A stretch of 64,000 nt of DNA from Bdellovibrio bacteriovorus HD100. Its GTDB lineage: Bacteria > Bdellovibrionota > Bdellovibrionia > Bdellovibrionales > Bdellovibrionaceae. Shown one piece after another: positions 1-7,008 of this stretch. The notes beneath the pieces were generated by a model, which did not search any database, had not been told where the DNA came from, and worked only from the letters and a program-made list of their open reading frames with translations. The DNA lies in assembly GCF_000196175.1 (NCBI RefSeq), contig NC_005363.1, forward strand, positions 868,001-932,000, written 5' to 3'. The first letter of the stretch is position 1, and every line of letters starts with the position of its first letter. Position numbers and translations under genes: made by a program.

Positions 1-505
1 AATGCAATTTCAGAAAAGTGCGCTTTTTGATTCCATGAGTTCCTTTGAAAATGTGGCCTTTCCTTTGCGTGAACACACAACAATGAATGAGCAGGAAATT
101 GAATCCCGGGTTCGAGAGTGTCTGGCAGAGGTCGGTCTGTCGCAGGCGCAGAATATGATGCCCCATGAGCTGTCGGGGGGCATGAAGCAACGCCTGGGGA
201 TTGCCCGGTCTCTGGCGCTTCATCCCGAAATTATTTTCTATGATGATCCCACCGCGGGGCTGGATCCGATTAACACCGATATTCTTCTCGACTTGATTTT
301 GAATCTTAAAAAAGAACATGCTTCAACCATCATCATGGTCACCCACAGCCTTTTGTGCGCCTATAAGATGGCGGATCGGATTGTACTTGTGGGGAACAAA
401 CAGGTGATAGTGGCCGGGACGGCGGAAGAGGCTCAGCACTCTTCTCATCCCCTGGTGCGTCAGTTTGTCGAGGGGATCATGGAAGGACCCTTGAAATGGG
501 ATTAG
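1..505 (+). CDS. ABC transporter ATP-binding protein, MlaF-like (5' end outside window)
   Basis: This is the C-terminal part of an ABC ATPase; the Walker A region lies left of the window. Visible in order are a Q-loop (QFQKSALFDS near the start), the signature LSGGMKQR, Walker B with IIFYDDPTAGLDP, and the switch histidine in VTHS. The Q-loop sequence and short tail resemble MlaF/Ttg2A, the ATPase of the MlaFEDB system that moves phospholipids between the membranes of Gram-negative cells. That assignment is by family resemblance; MlaE and MlaD partners would have to lie upstream and cannot be seen. The stop is 10 bases before the P-type ATPase start, so the two genes may share a transcript. 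Confidence 0.85.
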   Translation, partial: MQFQKSALFDSMSSFENVAFPLREHTTMNEQEIESRVRECLAEVGLSQAQNMMPHELSGGMKQRLGIARSLALHPEIIFYDDPTAGLDPINTDILLDLILNLKKEHASTIIMVTHSLLCAYKMADRIVLVGNKQVIVAGTAEEAQHSSHPLVRQFVEGIMEGPLKWD

Positions 506-515
506 AGGGGCAGGC

Positions 516-2993
516 ATGAAAACCACTTCTTTTGGAAATCTTAAAGGGCTGGTCTATCGAAGTGGCGGGTTGATAGATTCTGAGCTGGCAGAGCAGCGGT
601 CCCGCTTCCCCGCAAATGACATCGTTGAAGTTACAGGAAATCCCTGGATAGAGATCTTCGCGGACACGATCAAGGATCCAATGATTTGGTTTCTGGTGGG
701 AGTCGGGCTGGCATTCTTTCTGACAGGCGAGGTTGCAGACGGAATCACTTTGTTCGTGGCAGTTCTTCCGCTTCTGTTTATGGATGCATTTTTACACTGG
801 AGAACCCAGGCCTCAACGGCAGCCCTTAGAGGGGACCTGTCTTCGTCCGTTAAGGTTTATCGAAATGCTGTCGAGGTTGAGGTGGATTCCCGGGATCTGG
901 TGCCGGGGGATCTGGTTCTGCTGAGGCAAGGGGATGTGGTTCCGGCCGATGGAGTTTTTGAAAGCTTGCAAGGTCTGCAAGTGGATGAGTCGGTGCTGAC
1001 CGGAGAGTCATTTCCAATAGTCAAAAAGGCGACGCCTCTGGAGCCGTTTTTCCGGTCTTGCGCTGATGAGGTGCGGGTGCCATCAGAGATCCTTGGAGCT
1101 GCGGGCACGAGAGTTCTGACGGGGCATGGAACCCTCAGAGTCATTTTCACGGGTGCCAGCACATCCTACGGGGAAATTGTCCGCTCCGTTTCCCGTGTGC
1201 CGCACGAGCGCACCCCTTTGCAACAAGCGATTGGGCGGCTGGTTCAGATTCTGATATTTCTTTCCGTCGCTTTATGTCTGATTCTGGCGATGGTTCGATT
1301 CAACCAGGGATATGGGTGGCTGGACGCTCTTTTGAGTGCCGCCACTTTGGCGGTGGCAGCCATCCCGGAAGAATTTCCGGTCGTGTTCACATTCTTTCTT
1401 GGAGTTGGCGTTTATCGATTGGCTAAAAAACGGGCGCTTGTCCGGCGCGCTGTCAGCGTGGAAAACATCGGAAGAGTCACACACATTTGCACGGATAAAA
1501 CCGGCACGATCACCGCGGGGCAGTTGAAGCTGGCGCATTTTGAACCGAGCAAAGGTGATGTTCAGACATTGCTGGGAACGGCATTGGCATCCTCGAGTTC
1601 TGAATCGGACCCCCTTGACGCTGCAATCAAAGAGGTTGCGCAAGAACGGGGATTGACAAGCAAAGCCAGCCTCCTGGTGTTTCCATTTACTGAAGACCGG
1701 AAACGCGAAACTGTGATTTCGCAGGAAGTTGGTGGTCCCTTTGTGGCAAACATCAAGGGTTCGCCAGAAACAATTATCGGAATGTCTCGCCTTCTGTCAG
1801 ATGAAAAATCAAGATGGGAGGGACAAGTTTCCCAGTGGGCCCGAACGGGCCATAAGGTCATTGCCGTTGCCAGAAAGAGTTCTTTGGCACCCTTTGAACA
1901 AGAGCCGGGTGCCGAACTGGAGTTCTGTGGCTTACTGGCCTTCGAAGATCCTGCCCGACCCGAAGTGGCCGGAGCGATGGAATACTGTCGCAGGAATGGC
2001 ATTCGGGTTTTAATGATTACCGGAGATCATCCAGAGACCTCTGCGGCAATTGCCAAAGATGCTGGCTTGACGATTGCTGAGCCCGTTGTTGTGAGTGCGG
2101 AGGACGAGCCCCTGAAGTTTCAGGAGGAGTGGCTCCACCGCCACGCTGATTTTTTGAAGAACATTGATGTCGTGGCCCGCTGTACCCCCATGCAGAAGTT
2201 GAGGATCGTTTTGGCGCTGAAGCACTTCGGGGAGCTGGTTGCAGTGACCGGTGATGGTGTCAATGATGTGCCGGCGTTGAAAGCCGCTGACATCGGCATT
2301 GCCATGGGGGAGCGGGGCTCACGAAGCGCGCGGGAAGTTTCTTCAATAATCCTGGCCGACGACAACTTTTCAACAATAATCAATGCGATACGGGAGGGCC
2401 GGCAACTTTTTAAAAATCTAAAAATGAGTTTCGAGTATCTTCTTTTAATCCATATTCCGCTTGTCGCAACGGCCGCTGTCTTACCTCTGGCGGGGTATCC
2501 ATTGGTGTATCTGCCGGTCCATATTGTGTGGCTGGAGCTGGTGATCCATCCCACCGCACTTTTGGCTTTTCAAGCGCCAAGCACGGGCACGCGGGATGAA
2601 GTCAACGCTCCTCGAATTTTTTCTTCATTTCAGGTTCTTTGCATCTGTCTTGCCGGGGTTGCCGTGGCGGTTCTTTTGGGCTGGGGATTTGTCAGAGCAT
2701 TGAGTGAAGGGGCCTCTCCCGAGCGGGCCCGTTCGGGAGTAATGGCCCTGTTAACTTTATGGAGTGCGGGAGTTGCTGTGCAACTCACCCGTTTTAAATC
2801 CGAAGTAGCCATCATCATTTCCACAGTGACGGTGCTGTCTTCGATGGCCCTGATTCAGAGTTCGGAGTCTTTGACCTTTCTTCGCTTGGCACCGCTGTCC
2901 CTGGTGGAATGGAGTGCCGGTGTCGTTGTCGTGGGACTGCTGACCGGCATTCTGGCGTGGTCCCGCAGATTGTTTCAATGCATTCCAGGATGA
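516..2993 (+). CDS. P-type cation-transporting ATPase (P2-like), 825 aa
   Basis: An integral membrane pump that uses ATP to move cations. The sequence shows the actuator motif LTGES (near residue 162), phosphorylation motif DKTGT (Asp near 327), MITGDHPETS, and the hinge motif TGDGVNDVPAL (near 577), with hydrophobic segments before and after the cytoplasmic domains. The M4 segment reads AAIPEEFP, a P2-type variant of the usual PEGLP. In M6 the place where Ca2+ and Na/K pumps carry NLVTD reads ELVIH, so the ion carried cannot be named. There is no N-terminal metal-binding CxxC domain, which argues against a copper or zinc pump. It starts 10 bases after the ABC ATPase gene and is followed 56 bases later by hsp20. 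Confidence 0.9.
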   Translation: MKTTSFGNLKGLVYRSGGLIDSELAEQRSRFPANDIVEVTGNPWIEIFADTIKDPMIWFLVGVGLAFFLTGEVADGITLFVAVLPLLFMDAFLHWRTQASTAALRGDLSSSVKVYRNAVEVEVDSRDLVPGDLVLLRQGDVVPADGVFESLQGLQVDESVLTGESFPIVKKATPLEPFFRSCADEVRVPSEILGAAGTRVLTGHGTLRVIFTGASTSYGEIVRSVSRVPHERTPLQQAIGRLVQILIFLSVALCLILAMVRFNQGYGWLDALLSAATLAVAAIPEEFPVVFTFFLGVGVYRLAKKRALVRRAVSVENIGRVTHICTDKTGTITAGQLKLAHFEPSKGDVQTLLGTALASSSSESDPLDAAIKEVAQERGLTSKASLLVFPFTEDRKRETVISQEVGGPFVANIKGSPETIIGMSRLLSDEKSRWEGQVSQWARTGHKVIAVARKSSLAPFEQEPGAELEFCGLLAFEDPARPEVAGAMEYCRRNGIRVLMITGDHPETSAAIAKDAGLTIAEPVVVSAEDEPLKFQEEWLHRHADFLKNIDVVARCTPMQKLRIVLALKHFGELVAVTGDGVNDVPALKAADIGIAMGERGSRSAREVSSIILADDNFSTIINAIREGRQLFKNLKMSFEYLLLIHIPLVATAAVLPLAGYPLVYLPVHIVWLELVIHPTALLAFQAPSTGTRDEVNAPRIFSSFQVLCICLAGVAVAVLLGWGFVRALSEGASPERARSGVMALLTLWSAGVAVQLTRFKSEVAIIISTVTVLSSMALIQSSESLTFLRLAPLSLVEWSAGVVVVGLLTGILAWSRRLFQCIPG

Positions 2994-3049
2994 ATCATAT
3001 TTCCTTCTGTTTTTGCAGTGCCATACTCTACGTTTAAAAAGGAGTGTTT

Positions 3050-3511
3050 ATGGCGAATCTACCTAATCCATGGCGTGAAAGATCTTTGGCTAATCCCTTC
3101 AGAGAATTTGGCCGACACCAGGAGCGTATTGACCGATTGTTGAATGAGCTGATGGAGCTGAGAAGCGGGACCCTGGGTGAAGACATGAGTCTTATGCCTT
3201 CCAGCGAACTCGTCGAAGAAGAAAAGAATTACCTTCTGAAAGTCGACCTTCCTGGAATCAAAAAAGAAGATGTGAAGGTTGAGGTGGAAGGGGATCGTCT
3301 GACCATACGGGCTGAAAGACGATCCGAGAAAGAGGAAAAGAGTAAAAAGAGATACTTCTCTGAAATCTCTTACGGATCCTGCATGCGAAGCTTTGCTCTG
3401 CCCCAGTCGATCGACGAAAAGAAAGTGGATGCAAAGTTTGAAAATGGGGTGTTGTCAGTGACAATTCCAAAAACCACAGAATCAAAAAGCAAGCAGATCT
3501 CGGTTCATTGA
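3050..3511 (+). CDS. Small heat shock protein, Hsp20 / alpha-crystallin family
   Basis: An ATP-independent chaperone that holds unfolding proteins. The 153-residue protein has a short N-terminal arm (MANLPNPWRERSL), an alpha-crystallin domain that includes the typical VDLPGIKKEDVKVEV and the end motif FENGVLSVTIPK, and a short tail ending KQISVH, which carries an IxV-type C-terminal anchor. I prefer the ATG at 3050 because AAGGAG lies 6 bases upstream; a GTG at 3044 would give two more residues but would sit too close to that site. It lies among a P-type ATPase, a rhodanese and a CBS-DUF2267 gene, a grouping that suggests a stress role. Confidence 0.93.
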   Translation: MANLPNPWRERSLANPFREFGRHQERIDRLLNELMELRSGTLGEDMSLMPSSELVEEEKNYLLKVDLPGIKKEDVKVEVEGDRLTIRAERRSEKEEKSKKRYFSEISYGSCMRSFALPQSIDEKKVDAKFENGVLSVTIPKTTESKSKQISVH

Positions 3512-3568
3512 TTCAAAATGGGCCGGATGTTGCTTGCAATAGCCGGCTCTTCATTTCCGGAGAGTTCT

Positions 3569-3907
3569 ATGAAAAAGAAAATAGGCCTCTTTCTTATTTT
3601 TGTCGGCTCTTTAGTTTCATCAAGCGCTCTTGCCAAAGAGGTTCTGCTCGATGTGCGCACACCTGATGAATATTCCCAAAGTTACTTGCCCGGAGCCATC
3701 AATATCGATGTGTTGGACAAGAACTTTCGGACTCGGGTGTCTGAATTGAACCGTGATGACGGTTATAAAGTTTATTGCAGATCAGGCAAGCGGGCCACCC
3801 AGGCTGTGACGGTCATGCGGGAACTGGGTTTTAAAACTGTCACCAATTTGGGTGGCTATGAGGAAGCCCAGCGCCGCCTCAATCTGAAGCCTGTGCACCC
3901 AAAGTGA
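3569..3907 (+). CDS. Exported rhodanese-like sulfurtransferase (PspE-like)
   Basis: A single-domain rhodanese of 112 residues with an N-terminal signal peptide (MKKKIGLFLIF followed by a hydrophobic stretch and ALAKE), so it should act in the periplasm. The active-site loop is YCRSGKRA, with Cys as the sulfur-accepting residue; LDVRTPDEY and NLGGYEEA are typical flanking rhodanese motifs. Single-domain periplasmic rhodaneses such as PspE transfer sulfur from thiosulfate to cyanide or thiols in vitro; the natural acceptor is unknown. The reading frame extends upstream to 3518, but the ATG at 3569 follows a GGAGAG site and starts the signal peptide, so it is the better start. Confidence 0.88.
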   Translation: MKKKIGLFLIFVGSLVSSSALAKEVLLDVRTPDEYSQSYLPGAINIDVLDKNFRTRVSELNRDDGYKVYCRSGKRATQAVTVMRELGFKTVTNLGGYEEAQRRLNLKPVHPK

Positions 3908-3920
3908 TGATGCGGCTCTT

Positions 3921-4397
3921 TTACCGCAAGCCAGTGCCGGGATAGTCGTACTGTCGCAGGTATTCGTAGAGTTCCTTTTTGTCTTCCCCCGTTCCGACGA
4001 TGGTCTGCATTTCTTCCAAGGCCCGAAACATGAGATTCAGGCGTCGCTGATCGGCATCAATAATTCTGCTGGTGAGTTCATTGATGTCTTTGGATTTGAA
4101 TTTTTTAGTGGCTGCTTCCTTGAACAAGAGGGACTTCATCTGGCCAATTTCTTTTCGGATCTGTCGGGAGTCAGCATAGGTTCTCAGGTACAAGGCATTG
4201 AGTTTGGTTCTTTGTTCCGTCGTCATTCCGGGAGCCGAGGAAAAGACATCTGCGGCCCGTTGGGCTATTTCTTCCGGGGTGTCGGCGGGCCTTTCGGACT
4301 TGATACGTTGATCCAGATCTGTGGCTTCTTTGGATTTGGAGGCACAGCCGGCGATTGTCAGAAAAGTTGCGATTGTAAGGGCACAGGGTTTCAACAT
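3921..4397 (-). CDS. Small predicted lipoprotein, unknown function
   Basis: A 158-residue protein with a lipoprotein signal peptide ending in the lipobox LTIAGC, so it should be lipidated and membrane anchored. The mature part is highly charged and probably all alpha-helical (runs such as RQIRKEIGQMKSLLFKEA and DADQRRLNLMFRALEEM). The helical, Gln/Arg-rich make-up recalls periplasmic Spy/CpxP-type chaperones or metal-resistance proteins, but I see no defining motif, so this is only a suggestion. It lies 19 bases after the start-distal end of the CBS-DUF2267 gene on the same strand direction and likely shares its transcript. Confidence 0.75.
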   Translation of the reverse strand: MLKPCALTIATFLTIAGCASKSKEATDLDQRIKSERPADTPEEIAQRAADVFSSAPGMTTEQRTKLNALYLRTYADSRQIRKEIGQMKSLLFKEAATKKFKSKDINELTSRIIDADQRRLNLMFRALEEMQTIVGTGEDKKELYEYLRQYDYPGTGLR

Positions 4398-4415
4398 ATT
4401 CTTCTCCTGGATTTG

Positions 4416-5306
4416 TCAGGTCAACAAGGACCGGGAATAAAAAATCTGGATGATCTCTTTGGGAAGTTCGCGCTCCAGCTTTCTGATCTCGCTTGACGAG
4501 ACAGCTTTGGACAGGGCTCGCCAGAACCCCTGCAGCAGTTCCTGGGCCTTTTTAGGCGTAACTTTGAAGTTCTTCTGAGTCTGTTCCAGAATAAGTGTGG
4601 CAGTAATGGATCTGTCAGCCGGTGAAACTTCTGAAAGCAATTGCATTTGCAGTTCGTGCGGCAGCTGAGCCAAAAGTTTCGTGCCTGGTTTTTCAGGAAC
4701 TCGTCCCAGGATCATTGTCAAAGACTCCAGGGCCAGCCTTTTGGCGCTCACCCGGCTGAGGCCGGTGTTTTCCGTGATGGACTTTAAGAAAGCGAACATG
4801 GCGTGCTCTTTGTGCTCCTGAGAGCGAAAGATGCTTTTCAGGCGGCCACGGGAGTGCCTTTCATGTGTCGTTTTTAGCTGAGAACGCAGAATTTGCACCT
4901 CATCTTTTTTGTCAATCAGCCCCTCTTTGACAAGGTCATCCAGTGTGATGATACCAAGACATGTCTGTTTTCCGTTCGGTCGGCTGCGCACCACGGGAAC
5001 GCGCCGGATGGCATATTTTTTCATGAGGTCTATGACATTTTCCAATGTGGCGGACTCGTTGACGTAGAGCAGGGAGTGTTGGGTGATTTCCCCCAGGGGA
5101 ACTGAGGTTTCCATGTTTTTAAGAGCCAAAGCCAACGCCAGATCACGGTCAGTAAAAAGACCTCGCAAGACGCCGTGCCCGTCGGAGACGATGACACTCC
5201 CAACGTGGTTGCGATTCATGGCCAGGGCTGCTTGTCGAATGGATTTGTCTTTCTTTAGGATGATGGGTTTGTGCAGTGGAAGAGTTTGCACGCTGGGTGA
5301 TTTCAT
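4416..5306 (-). CDS. CBS-domain pair plus DUF2267 protein
   Basis: A cytoplasmic 296-residue protein. Residues about 1-125 form two CBS repeats (AALAMNRNHVGSVIVSDG, GLFTDRDLALALA, RRVPVVRS, GIITLDDLVKEG), which usually bind adenosine nucleotides and sense energy state. The C-terminal half matches the DUF2267 style (FLKSITENTGLS, ALESLTMILGRVP, LLAQLPHELQ). CBS and DUF2267 genes commonly occur near Hsp20 and P-type ATPases in stress loci. The reading frame runs open to 5609, but the ATG at 5306 has AAGGAG 8 bases upstream and starts at the conserved CBS region, so I chose it. Its upstream neighbour, the DegP-like gene, is divergent, with about 85 to 145 bases between them. Confidence 0.85.
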   Translation of the reverse strand: MKSPSVQTLPLHKPIILKKDKSIRQAALAMNRNHVGSVIVSDGHGVLRGLFTDRDLALALALKNMETSVPLGEITQHSLLYVNESATLENVIDLMKKYAIRRVPVVRSRPNGKQTCLGIITLDDLVKEGLIDKKDEVQILRSQLKTTHERHSRGRLKSIFRSQEHKEHAMFAFLKSITENTGLSRVSAKRLALESLTMILGRVPEKPGTKLLAQLPHELQMQLLSEVSPADRSITATLILEQTQKNFKVTPKKAQELLQGFWRALSKAVSSSEIRKLERELPKEIIQIFYSRSLLT

Positions 5307-5391
5307 GGTGGGGCTCCTTGATTGTCTTGAGGATGTCACTCCAGAGGCGGGCGGGCCAGTTACGTGGTGGACATGAACTGGCCCTTGCTCT

Positions 5392-6903
5392 TTGACACCC
5401 GCATGGCCAGGAGATGGCGTTGCCATCAACCCAAGTCTAAGATTTTGGGCTATGTCCCCAAAGATTTCCAGCATGGCAAAAAAGGCCCACGAGGCCACGC
5501 GAGCTGTCGTTCGTATCCTTGTACAAGGATTTAGCGAAACGGATCCTCGTTCTATTTTGGACCCGCGCTTTGCTGCTCCGGAACAGTGGAGCGCCTCCGG
5601 ATTTTTCATCCAGCTTCACGGGGAGTCCGGATACATTCTGACCAATTCACATGTTGTTCGAAACTCTGTGCGTATTGAAGTGCGATCGACACTGACCAGT
5701 GACGAGACCTTTCGTGCCGAAGTGCTGGGAATGGTGGAGGATCTGGAGCCCGACGTGGCTCTTTTAAGGTTGGGCCGGGAGGACATTAAACGTTTTCTGA
5801 AACTGACAGGTTTAAAAAAGATCCCGGCATTAAAGCTGGGCTTTGACGTGAAGGTGTATCGTGGGGAGGAGGTCAAAACAATCGGATTTCCCTTGGGTGT
5901 GGATGAACCTCATTTCTCTGGCGGGGAGATCTCGAACTTTATTGCCGGCTCGGGCGACACCACTGAGCGCATGGTTACCGATGCGGCCATTAATTTTGGG
6001 AACAGTGGCGGGCCGGCTCTGGTGGAGGGAGGCTGGGTTGTCGGCATTAACACCGCCGTCATTGAGGGCGCAGAAAATTTCAGCTTTATCACCCCGATTC
6101 ATCTCGCGAAGCATGTTCTGGAAACCTTTCTAAAAAAAGACAAGGCCTCACTTTCACGCTTGGGATTGTTGATTCAGAAGAATTCAGATTGGAACAGCCG
6201 GGTGTTGGGGGTTCCAGCGGATGCCGGCGTGATCGTGCGCAAGGTATTTCCAGGGAGTCCTGCGGCGTCCATGGGACTGCAAAGCCGGGATGTGATTTTG
6301 GCGATTGCCGGAGAGGCGCTGGATCGACATGGCAATGTGCTGCCGATGGCAAGTGACCGTAAAAGAAATATTTATGACGCTATTCACGATGTCCCTGAGG
6401 GCGGTGTGTTGGATGTCGCCATCCTTCGGCGGAAAAAACATCTGAATTTACGAGGCAGAATGTTTGCGTGGGAGTCAGGCGAGATTTCGCGCAGGCCTGT
6501 TTTGGTCGACAGGGCTTATTTGTCCTTTGGTGGGATGATCTTACAGGATATCTGTACGGATGTTGTGTCCGCCTTGATTGCATTTGGATACAGCCGGGAT
6601 CAGATTCTTCGTGATTTCTATCTAGGGGGATCCAAGCTGGTGGTCTCTTATGTGGTCCCGGGCAGTCCGGCCGATGAAATGGGCATTTCAGTGGCTGACT
6701 TCGTAACATCGGTGCAGGGGGCGCCGGTGGGGGATGTGCCTTCATTTGCCAAAGAACTCACCTTGGCAAGGGGGCGGAAACCCGCCAGTATTTTGGTTGA
6801 AATGGTCTCTGGGGCCTTTGGAAACTTCATGACCTCCAGGCTGGCAGCGGAGGATCTTGAAATTCAGATGATGCGAATACCGGGATCCGCCACTTTGGGG
6901 TAG
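5392..6903 (+). CDS. Trypsin-like (DegP/HtrA-family) serine protease with PDZ domains, no signal peptide
   Basis: A chymotrypsin-fold protease with the HtrA triad visible: His in TNSHVV, Asp in EPDVALLRLG, and Ser in NFGNSGGPAL. Two PDZ-like regions follow, one around AGVIVRKVFPGSPAASMGLQ and a second around VVSYVVPGSPADEMGIS. Unlike classical DegP, no signal peptide or membrane anchor is seen with any candidate start (5392, 5452 or 5473), so it may act in the cytoplasm. None of these ATGs has a good ribosome-binding site; the true start may be 5452 or 5473. It is divergent from the CBS-DUF2267 gene and near hsp20, consistent with a role in protein quality control. Confidence 0.82.
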   Translation: MTPAWPGDGVAINPSLRFWAMSPKISSMAKKAHEATRAVVRILVQGFSETDPRSILDPRFAAPEQWSASGFFIQLHGESGYILTNSHVVRNSVRIEVRSTLTSDETFRAEVLGMVEDLEPDVALLRLGREDIKRFLKLTGLKKIPALKLGFDVKVYRGEEVKTIGFPLGVDEPHFSGGEISNFIAGSGDTTERMVTDAAINFGNSGGPALVEGGWVVGINTAVIEGAENFSFITPIHLAKHVLETFLKKDKASLSRLGLLIQKNSDWNSRVLGVPADAGVIVRKVFPGSPAASMGLQSRDVILAIAGEALDRHGNVLPMASDRKRNIYDAIHDVPEGGVLDVAILRRKKHLNLRGRMFAWESGEISRRPVLVDRAYLSFGGMILQDICTDVVSALIAFGYSRDQILRDFYLGGSKLVVSYVVPGSPADEMGISVADFVTSVQGAPVGDVPSFAKELTLARGRKPASILVEMVSGAFGNFMTSRLAAEDLEIQMMRIPGSATLG

Positions 6904-6962
6904 GAAAACATTCAATACAAGCCCCTGTAATTAATAAAAATTTCGCATTTTAAGGGGGCGCC

Positions 6963-6985
6963 GGGATTCTGCTTGCGGAAATCCC
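6963..6985. repeat. Short inverted repeat in the leader of the U32 gene
   Basis: GGGATT at 6963-6968 pairs with AATCCC at 6980-6985 just upstream of the chosen ATG. It could form a small leader hairpin; no T-run follows, so it is not a terminator. Confidence 0.35.
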
Positions 6986-7008
6986 TGGGGACTGGCTTAT
7001 TAGCCTGC

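Noticed and set aside
5307-5609. Upstream extension of the CBS-DUF2267 protein
   Set aside because: Overlaps the divergent protease start and the ATG at 5306 has a strong AAGGAG.
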